NCBI RefSeq assembly: GCF_027257955.1
Contig: NZ_JANZNQ010000017.1
Span: 1 to 64,000, forward strand
Direction of reading: 5' to 3'
Length of the DNA stretch: 64,000 nucleotides
Source of the DNA: Zhongshania aquatica
GTDB lineage: Bacteria > Pseudomonadota > Gammaproteobacteria > Pseudomonadales > Spongiibacteraceae
The notes under the pieces are model-generated. The model searched no databases and was not told the DNA's origin. It saw nothing but the letters and a program-made list of their open reading frames with translations. Position numbers and translations under genes: made by a program. This document shows, one piece after another, positions 24,708-33,161 of this stretch. Position 1 is the first letter of the stretch, and every line of letters starts with the position of its first letter.

Positions 24708-25001
24708 AGTCTTTCCCCGATGTATTAGTTACTCAGCACCCAGCAGATTATTGTTCGATAGTATTCACCAACAAATAGGAACTCTGCATAGGGTGCAATA
24801 TTTCGCAGGGCGGTATTTTGCACACTCTGCTCGCCTAAGGAAACCTCCGAGTGCGCCACGTTTTATCATTTATGCCCAGAAAACGTACATCAAGCTCAGC
24901 AATCTAGAGGCAAACCGCGAAATCAGATCAGGAATGCCCCAACAAACTACGAAAAACGCAGAGCACTAACCATCACCGAAGTAAGAGAATCGGCTGAGCG
25001 C

Positions 25002-26561
25002 CTACTCTATGACCACCACATCACTCGCTTTTTCGTTCTCAGACATTTTTGGAGGACGCAGTAGTAATAAAAAGGGGATAGCGCACACCACTCCAATCGC
25101 CATGTAGTGAAAATCGCCAAGCATACCAATCACCGCGGACTGACGTTGCAGCTCGGACTCGACTCCAAGTAAGGCCCCCGCGGCATTTAAGCCATTCGAC
25201 GAATTAACATATTCAATAAGCGCGGGATTGAACGGCGTGATATTTTCGGCCAGAACGGCATGGGCCATTTTTGTACCGTAATCTTGATAAGCAAACGCTA
25301 ACGCAATGCCCACACTACTACCAATATTACGTAATAAACTGTAGAGCGAAGTGCCATCACCGCGATATTCAGGAGCCAATGTTGAGAATGTCACCGCTGA
25401 CAATGGAACAAAGATAAAACCCAAGCCCATTCCTTGAACCATGCCGCTAAGCACAACCTCCTGTACACCCACATCAGCATTGAAATTCGACATCCAATGC
25501 AATGAATACGCTAATAAAATCATGCCACACAAGATAGGCAGTCGTGCGTCGACGCGGTGTAAAATTCGCCCCGATAACTGCATCGCAATCATCGTACCGA
25601 TACCACGGGGTGCCATTACCAACCCTGCCGTTATTACAGGATAGCCCTGCAGTCTTTGAAGAAATGGCGGTAACAATGCAAACGTCGAAAACAAGACAAT
25701 ACCCAGCATGGCGATTAGCACTAAACCGCCAACTAAATTGCGGTCTTTAAATAGCTTGGGTGAGATAAAAGGTCGATCTGTCGTGAGGGTATGAGAAATA
25801 AATAAGTAAAAAGACGCTATCGCCAAACCGCATTCAATAATTATTTCTGTGGACTTAAACCAATCCAAACTTTGACCACGATCCAACATTAGCTGCAGCG
25901 ACGCGATGGCAACACTTAAAAACAAAAAGCCGGTGAAATCCATAGGTTCAGAACGACGTGGCCGAGCATCTGGCAAGGCGGTTTTCAAGGCAAAAAACGT
26001 GGCAACGCCGATAGGTAAATTTATATAAAAAACCCAGCGCCAACTATAATATTCCGTAAGCCACCCGCCCAGTGCCGGACCAATAATTGGACCAATCATT
26101 ACACCCACACCCCAGGCAGCCATCGCCGAGCCCCGCTTCTCAGGAGGGTAAGTATCAAGCAATGTTGTCTGAGACAATGGCACCAGCGCTGCGCCGAAAA
26201 CACCTTGCAATAATCGGTATAAAACAATTTCTGTCAGACTGCTGGCTAAGCCGCAAAGCATTGAAGCAATGGTAAAGCCCGCTACCGCGATTAGGAAAAT
26301 TCGCTTAACCCCATATCGATTAGCGAGATAGCCAGTTGGCGTAGTCGCAATAGCAGAAGCGACAATGTAAGACGTTAAAACCCAAGCAACTTGCTCTTGA
26401 GACGCCGACAGACTGCCCTGCATATGAGGAAGAGCGACATTCGCTATGGTGGTATCCAATGCCTGCATCATCGTTGCAGTCAATGTACCAAAGGTCACTA
26501 AGCCGGTTGCACCGAGGGCAACGGCAGGAACGCTAGCCTTAGCTGCGCTCGACGCGCTCAT
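25002..26561 (-). CDS. emrB: DHA2-family MFS multidrug efflux permease (EmrB-type)
   Basis: The 519-residue membrane protein has 14 predicted transmembrane helices. DHA2 signatures include MMQALDTTIANVALPHMQGS (about 32-51), LANRYGVKRIF (motif A, about 80-90), RLLQGVFGAALVPLSQ and GGWLTEYYSWRWVFYINLP (motif C region). With the membrane-fusion protein encoded two bases upstream, and an outer-membrane channel elsewhere, it forms a tripartite proton-driven pump that expels hydrophobic compounds. The operon is headed by a MarR regulator. Confidence 0.9.
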   Translation of the reverse strand: MSASSAAKASVPAVALGATGLVTFGTLTATMMQALDTTIANVALPHMQGSLSASQEQVAWVLTSYIVASAIATTPTGYLANRYGVKRIFLIAVAGFTIASMLCGLASSLTEIVLYRLLQGVFGAALVPLSQTTLLDTYPPEKRGSAMAAWGVGVMIGPIIGPALGGWLTEYYSWRWVFYINLPIGVATFFALKTALPDARPRRSEPMDFTGFLFLSVAIASLQLMLDRGQSLDWFKSTEIIIECGLAIASFYLFISHTLTTDRPFISPKLFKDRNLVGGLVLIAMLGIVLFSTFALLPPFLQRLQGYPVITAGLVMAPRGIGTMIAMQLSGRILHRVDARLPILCGMILLAYSLHWMSNFNADVGVQEVVLSGMVQGMGLGFIFVPLSAVTFSTLAPEYRGDGTSLYSLLRNIGSSVGIALAFAYQDYGTKMAHAVLAENITPFNPALIEYVNSSNGLNAAGALLGVESELQRQSAVIGMLGDFHYMAIGVVCAIPFLLLLRPPKMSENEKASDVVVIE

Positions 26562-26562
26562 T

Positions 26563-27714
26563 CTACAATTGCCCAGCCATTAGGGTTGCATCTCGGGCAT
26601 TTTCAGAACTCACTGGACTGTCACTTTCAATGCCCAAAAATGCCAGCAAGGATTTCATTCTAGCGGGAACACCCGTATCAACTTTTACGCTCGCACTTAA
26701 ACCTGCACGCAGAGGTGACTCATTATCGTGATGCTTAATAGCTAGCCGCACCGGCAGGCGCTGAACTATCTTCACCCAGTTGCCAGTTGCATTCTGAGGA
26801 GGCAGCAGCGCAAATTCTGCTCCAGTTGCCTGGGCAATACTTTCTACAGTCGCGTCCCAACGCTCGCCCGGATAGGCGTCTATCTCAATCTCAACGCCCG
26901 CACCCGTCACTAACTTAGCTAACTGGTCTTCTTTAAAATTAACGACAACCCAGGGATTATTTGTCGCGACCACACTGATCACAGGCATGCCTGGCATTGC
27001 ATACTGACCTAGCTGGGGCACTTTCGACGCCACACCTGCGATTGGCGCCTTAATGACACAGCGCTGAACATTTAATTGTGCCCGTTCAAGCTCTGCCTGC
27101 GCAGCCATAACCTCTGGATGACTAGACGCATCTAGATCATATTCGCCACCAAGTTGGGCTAAGGTTTCAGCGCTATCGCTCACCAATCTGCTAACGGTAT
27201 TCCTTGCCACATTGAAATCGCGCATTGATTGATCCAGAGCGGTACCCGATGCCATGCCGCGACGAGATAAATCACTAATTCTCTGTTGCTGCTTAGTTGA
27301 AAATTCAAGATCATCTTTTGCCGCAGCCAAGGCGGCTTGCTTTTGTATATAAGCCGCTTTTAGAGACTCTATACGCATGTATGCCTGCTCAAGCTCAGCT
27401 TGCGCATCATGAAGCTCAACCTCATATGCTCTAGAATCAAGGGTTAGCAGAACCTCTCCGGCCACTACATGCTGATTTTCTTTAACATTTACCGTCGCAA
27501 TATTGCCGCTAATTTCGGCACCAATATTTACTACATCAGATTTAATGTATGCGTTGTCTGTTGTCACATAACGCCCGCCAAATACGAATAGGTACCCAGC
27601 GATGAGCATTACACAAACAGGAACCACCAAAAATAAATTGCGACGCAATCGCCGCCGATCACCTAATCTTGGTTCTGCATTTGCACCCACTATCGGCTTA
27701 CCTTCATTTTCCAT
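26563..27714 (-). CDS. emrA: HlyD-family membrane-fusion protein (EmrA-type)
   Basis: The 383-residue product has one N-terminal membrane helix (about 26-44) followed by the biotinyl-lipoyl halves (YVTTDNAYIKSDVVNIGAEI, about 49-68), a coiled-coil hairpin (about 105-205), and a beta-barrel region with RLPVRLAIKH. It links EmrB in the inner membrane with a TolC-like channel. Its start overlaps the stop of the MarR gene by one base (27714). Confidence 0.9.
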   Translation of the reverse strand: MENEGKPIVGANAEPRLGDRRRLRRNLFLVVPVCVMLIAGYLFVFGGRYVTTDNAYIKSDVVNIGAEISGNIATVNVKENQHVVAGEVLLTLDSRAYEVELHDAQAELEQAYMRIESLKAAYIQKQAALAAAKDDLEFSTKQQQRISDLSRRGMASGTALDQSMRDFNVARNTVSRLVSDSAETLAQLGGEYDLDASSHPEVMAAQAELERAQLNVQRCVIKAPIAGVASKVPQLGQYAMPGMPVISVVATNNPWVVVNFKEDQLAKLVTGAGVEIEIDAYPGERWDATVESIAQATGAEFALLPPQNATGNWVKIVQRLPVRLAIKHHDNESPLRAGLSASVKVDTGVPARMKSLLAFLGIESDSPVSSENARDATLMAGQL

Positions 27715-28214
27715 TACGCACCATCCTTGCTAGAAAGTGTTGGCGTCTTGCCTGTTACGTCCACTTTCATAGCAGCATTACCTGAATCGCTAAAATTCTG
27801 CTTCACTCTAACTAACATGTCTTCTAGCAGTTTTACTTCTGCGAGACTAAAACCATCAAATGCCAAGGCTCTAACCTCCTCTGCTATTTCATTCAGCTCT
27901 TCTAACAACGGCTCCGCTTTATCTGTCAGAAATAAACTTACCGCGCGCCGATCTCCCTCTTGTCGCTCGCGGAGAACCAAACCAGCTTTAACCAAACGAT
28001 CAATATTCTGCGTAACGGTGACCGGATTAACTTCCAAATGACCTGCCAAACACGCCTGATTAATTCCTGGCTCGCGCGACAACTTAAGCAACGTTAACCA
28101 TTGAGGCTGGGTCAGATTTAGATGCTGGGCACGACGCCGAAACTCCTCTCGAACGACTCTTGAGGTTTCGGCCAGCGTTGATGCCGCGACGGAGAATTGG
28201 CTTGCTCTTTTCAT
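27714..28214 (-). CDS. emrR: MarR-family regulator of the efflux operon (EmrR-type)
   Basis: The 166-residue winged-HTH protein carries TQPQWLTLLKLSREPGINQA, then LAGHLEVNPVTVTQNIDRLV (about 38-75) and the wing RERQEGDRRAVSLFLT (about 80-95), with flanking dimerisation helices. MarR/EmrR proteins repress efflux operons and release DNA on binding phenolic or hydrophobic compounds. It is the first gene of the emrRAB-like operon, with a palindrome 22 bases before its start. Confidence 0.9.
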   Translation of the reverse strand: MKRASQFSVAASTLAETSRVVREEFRRRAQHLNLTQPQWLTLLKLSREPGINQACLAGHLEVNPVTVTQNIDRLVKAGLVLRERQEGDRRAVSLFLTDKAEPLLEELNEIAEEVRALAFDGFSLAEVKLLEDMLVRVKQNFSDSGNAAMKVDVTGKTPTLSSKDGA

Positions 28215-28235
28215 AACACCATCCTAACAATTAGA

Positions 28236-28260
28236 TAGGCACCTATTCAATAGGTACCTA
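28236..28260. promoter_or_regulatory. Palindromic operator upstream of the MarR gene
   Basis: TAGGCACCTATTCAATAGGTACCTA is an interrupted palindrome (TAGG-ACCTATT / AATAGGT-CCTA) 22-46 bases before the MarR start. Its position and size fit MarR autoregulation. Confidence 0.7.
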
Positions 28261-28477
28261 CTAAAAAATGCCGTATTACAGATAATTAAACTGGCGACAT
28301 GAAAATATGGTGAAGCGCATTGCTTTTGAGAACAGCTTATTTCGCGCACAACGCTATGTGAAATGGTTTAACTAGATTGCAGCCTGCAGTCGCCGCAAAA
28401 CATCAAAATCAATCTAACGTATTGATTAAATAAGGATTTAATATTTAAAGCGGTGATATGACAAATACGCCAAGATC

Positions 28478-28500
28478 TCTTCCCGCCTGAGGCGGGAAGA
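28478..28500. terminator. Perfect 10-bp hairpin after the CBS gene
   Basis: TCTTCCCGCC-TGA-GGCGGGAAGA is a perfect inverted repeat 15 bases beyond the stop of the gene at 28515. No T-run follows on the minus strand, so it may act as an mRNA-stabilising or weak termination hairpin. Confidence 0.5.
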
Positions 28501-28514
28501 ATTGTAACGACTTT

Positions 28515-29078
28515 CTAGCGGTGCAAGGAGGATAAATACAGTTCGGCAAACTTGGGTGGCTGCTGAATGGAGATATCCATTTTCAATTTACGCGCGATAT
28601 CACTGGCCGAGATCACGCCTCTAATTTGGTGTTTTTCACGCTCAACCACCAAGCAGTGCTGATGACCGGACTGTTTCAATACCATCAACACGTCGTTGAC
28701 GGACATAACTTCAAGGTCGCTGTAATCAAACACTTTTAAATATTGACGCTTCCGCATCATATCAGCAACTTGAAGCTCTTCACGATTATATCCGTTCGCT
28801 ACTTTCTTGATGATTTCGCTGCTGCTCAAGTCCTCAAGCGCGATGACACCAACAAATGATCCATGCTCATCTATCACCAGCTTTAAGCGAACATGTGAAC
28901 GCCTCATCATTGTTTCAGCGTCAACCGCACTGCTGCTCGACTCAATCACTAGCGGCTCGAATACCTTAAAATCGGTGAACACCACCGTCGCGGGCGAATC
29001 ACCGCTAATTTCCTGAAAATTTTCAGGGCGCACTAACTGATCAACTTGATCAGCTTCATATAATTCAAAATGTCTCAT
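28515..29078 (-). CDS. CBS-domain protein
   Basis: The 187-residue product has two CBS motifs, about 45-100 (MMRRSHVRLKLVIDEHGSFV, then GVIALEDL) and 115-175 (YSDLEVMSVNDVLMVLKQSG, then HCLVVEREKHQIRGVISASD). CBS pairs sense adenosyl nucleotides. No effector domain is attached, so it may regulate a partner. The ATG at 29078 is favoured because an upstream extension begins with TTG (29132) and looks unstructured. The function is unknown. Confidence 0.75.
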   Translation of the reverse strand: MRHFELYEADQVDQLVRPENFQEISGDSPATVVFTDFKVFEPLVIESSSSAVDAETMMRRSHVRLKLVIDEHGSFVGVIALEDLSSSEIIKKVANGYNREELQVADMMRKRQYLKVFDYSDLEVMSVNDVLMVLKQSGHQHCLVVEREKHQIRGVISASDIARKLKMDISIQQPPKFAELYLSSLHR

Positions 29079-29143
29079 CGTCTTGTACTCTGAATAGTCA
29101 AATACCAGCAAATCACCCAAGGTGATCCGCAATTCTTTTTATT

Positions 29144-29434
29144 TCAGAGTGTTAAAGGAGGAGACCGGATAGAAGTATTGCCGTAGAAACGCCAAACTAA
29201 GCGCTGAAAAGCTTGCTTAGGAACACGTCCATCCAGCAAATAAATCGGTGCTATAGACGCACTGGAATCTAATAAAGCGAAGGGTAAATCGGTCGAATCA
29301 GGAACGCCTGCATCCAATTCAACCATGGCGCTAACGCTGCTTGGTTCTGCGGATTTCGCCAGATGATGGCTATCTGCCAGTGCAAAGCTGCACAGCATTA
29401 ACATCATTATGGAAAAAACAATTCGTAACATCAA
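29144..29434 (-). CDS. Small exported protein of unknown function
   Basis: The 96-residue product has a clear Sec signal peptide (MMLRIVFSIMMLMLCSFALA, cleavage after about residue 20) and a short mature part with no motif I recognise (ends RLVWRFYGNTSIRS). It lies 66 bases upstream of the CBS gene on the same strand. It is probably periplasmic. Confidence 0.55.
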   Translation of the reverse strand: MMLRIVFSIMMLMLCSFALADSHHLAKSAEPSSVSAMVELDAGVPDSTDLPFALLDSSASIAPIYLLDGRVPKQAFQRLVWRFYGNTSIRSPPLTL

Positions 29435-29766
29435 AGGCCTATTTAAACCAACGCAGTACCCTACAAGTCTTAAACAATATAAACAGCTAATGCATACTTG
29501 GATACAATAACCTGTAAAATTAACAGCTTAATATTTCTCTATCTGCCTATATAGGTATAATTCGCTATGCAAACAGGCAAGTAATAAGCTTTAATTAATC
29601 TTTATAATCAATTAGTTAAATACTTGAAAGCACGCCTAAACATCAGCGCGCATAACAATAACTCAGTGAACAATGACTAGCCCTCGCTCGTCAGGTATAT
29701 TTGTATGATTCCGGTATTGAATACTCAAGCTGGCCACGGACTTTATTGACGTGAATAACAGGTATT
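29435..29766. other. AT-rich intergenic region between divergent genes
   Basis: No gene is visible. It separates the small exported protein (minus) from the FHA-EAL gene (plus) and must hold both promoters. CTATATAG near 29547 is the only short palindrome I noticed. Confidence 0.4.
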
Positions 29767-30849
29767 ATGGATAAAACCTTCTATTTAGAAAGCTGTATCG
29801 CCGGTAGCAGTATCCCGCAACGGATAATGTTAGACGAACTGCCGCTAACCATTGGACGTAGCACTGACTGTGACGTGATCATTCACAGCTCAGCCCTCTC
29901 TCGTATTCATGCTCGTATAGAATCCAATAATGGCAAACTTATTCTCGTCGACCTAAACAGCACTAACGGCTGCTTTGTTAATCACCAACGTATTGATAGG
30001 AACACTGAATTACAGGCTGGCGATATCGTCCATTTTTCAAGTCTTGAGTACTGCGTAAAAACAGAGGCCGCTGAAGACGACGATGACGACAGAACGCGGA
30101 TTTCAATTCAGACTTTACCTAAGCACTTTGCAATAAAAAGTCGCGAGTTCGGGGAGCTATTAGAAAAACAATTAGTCACCACATTTCAGCAAATTATCAC
30201 ATCTCGGAACGGCGATGTGTACGGTTATGAGTTGCTTGGTCGCGGCAAGCACCCCCAACTTGGAGCCAGTCCATATGAATTATTCAAAATTGCAGAATCG
30301 CTAAATAAGCATATAGAACTTAGTGTGCTTTTCCGTCGCAGAAGCTTTGCTCAGGCAGAGTTATCGGGCATCGATAAACCACTATTTTTCAATTCCCACC
30401 CTGAAGAATGTCATACCCCCGAGAAGCTTCTAACGGAACTAGCCGACTTACGTAAACTGCACCCCAAGCTGAATCTATTCTTTGAGGTACACGAAGCAGC
30501 AGTAACTGATCTCGGTGCCATGTCTGAGATTCGTAGAGGCTTAAATGATCTCAATATTGGTCTAGCCTACGATGATTTCGGCGCGGGTCAAGCGCGATTG
30601 CTGGAGCTAGCCGAAGCGCCACCCGATATTATCAAATTCGACATTAGCCTTGTACGTGGCGTCGGCAACAGCGACTCGCCTCGTTATCGCCTGCTTAGCT
30701 CCTTAAATAAACTCGTTAAAGAAATGGGAATTCAAACACTAGCGGAAGGCGTAGAAACAGAGCAAGACGCTATCGCCTGCCAAGAAATAGGCATTGATTA
30801 CTTTCAAGGCTATTTTTACGGCCGGCCTACCGCAATTATTCTAAATTAA
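29767..30849 (+). CDS. FHA-EAL protein (c-di-GMP phosphodiesterase-like)
   Basis: An N-terminal FHA domain (about 1-95: LTIGRSTDCDVII, SRIHARIESNN and NSTNGCFVN), which binds phosphothreonine peptides, is joined through an acidic linker (EDDDDD, about 103-108) to an EAL domain (about 120-355). EAL-type ligands visible are YELLGRG in place of E-A-L, NSHPEE (Asn), FEVHE (Glu), DDFGAGQ (Asp pair), IKFDISLV (Lys, Asp), LAEGVET (Glu) and YFQGYFYGRP (Gln). All metal and general-base positions seem kept, although EAL reads ELL, so activity on c-di-GMP is possible. The fusion ties c-di-GMP turnover to Ser/Thr phosphorylation. Confidence 0.85.
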   Translation: MDKTFYLESCIAGSSIPQRIMLDELPLTIGRSTDCDVIIHSSALSRIHARIESNNGKLILVDLNSTNGCFVNHQRIDRNTELQAGDIVHFSSLEYCVKTEAAEDDDDDRTRISIQTLPKHFAIKSREFGELLEKQLVTTFQQIITSRNGDVYGYELLGRGKHPQLGASPYELFKIAESLNKHIELSVLFRRRSFAQAELSGIDKPLFFNSHPEECHTPEKLLTELADLRKLHPKLNLFFEVHEAAVTDLGAMSEIRRGLNDLNIGLAYDDFGAGQARLLELAEAPPDIIKFDISLVRGVGNSDSPRYRLLSSLNKLVKEMGIQTLAEGVETEQDAIACQEIGIDYFQGYFYGRPTAIILN

Positions 30850-31027
30850 ATACAAAAACACGCCTCTATTCCTAGGTTTATGTCGTATCAATCACAAAGC
30901 ATCGCTGTGGAACACATTCATTTTAAGCTAAGGTAGCAGCAAGCCACCGGTGATACATGAATTTGCATCATCGTCTGAAGCAATGTAGTTAAATCGCCAC
31001 AAAATAAATAACTCTGGAGAATATCCT

Positions 31028-32077
31028 GTGATTAAAGCCCTTGGCTATGCCGCTAGTACGGCAACCTCAGCACTTGCACCTATCGAATTCGAACGTCGTG
31101 AGCCGGGAAGTCGTGACCTAGTTTTAGAATTACTCTACTGCGGAATATGTCACTCAGATATACATTATGCCCGCAACGAATGGGGCTATAGCCGCTTCCC
31201 CATTGTGCCAGGCCACGAGATGGTGGGACGAATAACAAGCGTTGGCAGCGACGTCAGCAACTTCAAAGTCGGTGATCTAGCAGGCATTGGCTGCTTAATC
31301 GATTCCTGCCGACATTGCGCACCATGCCAGGACCACGAAGAACAGTATTGCCATAAAGGCGTTACTATGACGTATGGCAGCAAGGAACGGAAAGATACTA
31401 ACGTCATCAGTCAGGGTGGCTACTCCACGAACTATGTCGTCGATACCGACTTCGCACTGCGAATACCAAGCTCACTCGACCTGAAAGGTGTTGCACCACT
31501 GCTATGCGCAGGTATTACTACGTGGTCGCCGCTACGACGCTGGAACATCGGACCCGGCGATAAAGTCGGCGTGGTTGGTCTCGGTGGCTTAGGCCATATG
31601 GCGATAAAATTTGCTCATGCATTTGGCGCGGACGTTACCCTCTTCACTACAAGTGCATCAAAGGCCGCGGACGCAATGAGCCTTGGCGCAGATAGCGTCA
31701 TTATTTCGAAAGACACCGACGCAATGAAAGCCGCACGGGAATTCGACTTCATACTCGATACAGTATCTGCGTTGCACGACATTAATCCCTATTTATCCGC
31801 TCTTAAACGAAACGGTACACTGTGCTTGGTAGGCCTACCCGACCAGCAGCTCGCATTTAAGCCTTCACTCGTGTTAAGTAATAAAATTATTTCAGGTTCA
31901 TTGATAGGGGGTATTAAAGAAACACAAGAAATGCTGAATTACTGCGGTGAAAACAATATTATCGCGGACATTGAACTCATCAATATCAATGAAGTGAATG
32001 AGGCATTTGAACGTGTCGTTAGCGGTGATGTTAAATACCGTTTTGTTATCGACCTTGAGACGCTAAAAAACAACTAG
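31028..32077 (+). CDS. Zinc-dependent alcohol dehydrogenase (YahK/cinnamyl-alcohol type)
   Basis: The 349-residue product is a medium-chain dehydrogenase: catalytic Zn site CGICHSDIH (about 38-46) and GHE (about 61-63), structural Zn cysteines CRHCAPCQDHEEQYC (about 93-107) and Rossmann motif VGVVGLGGLGHMA (about 180-192). YahK-type enzymes reduce broad aldehydes with NADPH. It starts with GTG after CTGGAG. It stands alone between the FHA-EAL gene and the sensor system on the other strand. Confidence 0.88.
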   Translation: MIKALGYAASTATSALAPIEFERREPGSRDLVLELLYCGICHSDIHYARNEWGYSRFPIVPGHEMVGRITSVGSDVSNFKVGDLAGIGCLIDSCRHCAPCQDHEEQYCHKGVTMTYGSKERKDTNVISQGGYSTNYVVDTDFALRIPSSLDLKGVAPLLCAGITTWSPLRRWNIGPGDKVGVVGLGGLGHMAIKFAHAFGADVTLFTTSASKAADAMSLGADSVIISKDTDAMKAAREFDFILDTVSALHDINPYLSALKRNGTLCLVGLPDQQLAFKPSLVLSNKIISGSLIGGIKETQEMLNYCGENNIIADIELININEVNEAFERVVSGDVKYRFVIDLETLKNN

Positions 32078-32090
32078 AATGCTCGGCCTA

Positions 32091-32131
32091 TTCCCATCTT
32101 AAATTAGCCATTTTTTTGATGGGAATAAAAA
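32091..32131. repeat. Inverted repeat between convergent genes
   Basis: TTCCCATC (32091-32098) and GATGGGAA (32118-32125) form an 8-bp stem with a 19-base loop containing seven T. It separates the converging ends of the alcohol dehydrogenase and GGDEF genes, so a termination role is likely although the T-run is in the loop. Confidence 0.4.
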
Positions 32132-32139
32132 ACCGGTCG

Positions 32140-33093
32140 CTACACGAAAATACCCTCAACTCGATTTCGGCCACCCTCTTTTGCTTTATATAATTGCTCG
32201 TCTGCCACTGACAACAAACTATCTGGCTCACCTTCGCCGGGGATGGTACACGCCACACCAACACTTATCGTAACGCGATCCGCATTCTGTGATGTCGCAT
32301 GCGGGACCGCGAGTGCAAAAACGCGTTCGCGAATAGCTTCTGCTTTAGTCAGAGCATCCTCTAAACTTGTTTCTGGCATTAAACAGACAAACTCTTCACC
32401 GCCGTAACGTGATGCAATATCGCGAGCGCGCCATTGATCTCCTCTAAGCGCATGTGCCACCATTTTTAAACACGCATCACCCTCTAGATGCCCATAATGA
32501 TCGTTGTACTTCTTGAAGTGATCTACGTCGATCATAATTAAAGAAAGCGGTAATTCAGTACGACGACAAGCGCGCCACTCCGTCTGTAAACGCTCATCAA
32601 ACCGTCGACGATTTGGAATGCCCGTCAAGCCATCCACTGACGCTAGCTCACGCAGTGCGTCCGTCTGAATTTTTAGCATTAGATGGGTCTTAACTCGTGC
32701 TTTCACAACCGCGGGATTAACCGGCTTAGTGATAAAATCCACCGCACCAACCTCTAAACCCAAGGTTTCCTCTTCTGGGCTGTCTTGAGAGGTTACAAAA
32801 ATAACCGGAATATCTCGGGTTTCAGGCGCAGACTTAAGGGCTTTACAAACTTCGATACCATCCATATCTGGCATAACAACGTCGAGTAAAATAAGATCTG
32901 GATTTTTTTGACGGCAAACTTCTAAAGCTTGCTTACCACTCGTCGCCATAAACACATCGCAACTCTCACTAAAAACTTGGTATAGCACTTGAATATTGAC
33001 AGGCTGATCGTCAACAACAAGTAATTTCGGTCGATCGGGGGACAATGCCCCTGGGGCAAAATCCGACGAGAACAAAGACTTACTTTCACTCAT
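32140..33093 (-). CDS. Response regulator with GGDEF domain (diguanylate cyclase)
   Basis: The N-terminal receiver (about 22-140) has VVDDQ, the phospho-acceptor Asp in LILLDVVMPDMDG (about 71) and KPV (Lys about 122). The C-terminal GGDEF domain (about 165-315) has the active loop RYGGEEFV (about 237-244) and an RxxD inhibitory site (RARD, about 231-234). GGEEF is a functional variant that makes c-di-GMP; the I-site implies product inhibition. The gene lies 68 bases after the hybrid kinase gene on the same strand. Together with the FHA-EAL gene two kilobases away, it forms a local c-di-GMP group. Confidence 0.92.
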   Translation of the reverse strand: MSESKSLFSSDFAPGALSPDRPKLLVVDDQPVNIQVLYQVFSESCDVFMATSGKQALEVCRQKNPDLILLDVVMPDMDGIEVCKALKSAPETRDIPVIFVTSQDSPEEETLGLEVGAVDFITKPVNPAVVKARVKTHLMLKIQTDALRELASVDGLTGIPNRRRFDERLQTEWRACRRTELPLSLIMIDVDHFKKYNDHYGHLEGDACLKMVAHALRGDQWRARDIASRYGGEEFVCLMPETSLEDALTKAEAIRERVFALAVPHATSQNADRVTISVGVACTIPGEGEPDSLLSVADEQLYKAKEGGRNRVEGIFV

Positions 33094-33161
33094 ATTTAAA
33101 ATAACCTTCCGGTAACTTTACACAAATACAACGATTGTTGTTAGTAATTCAAAAACTGGTG

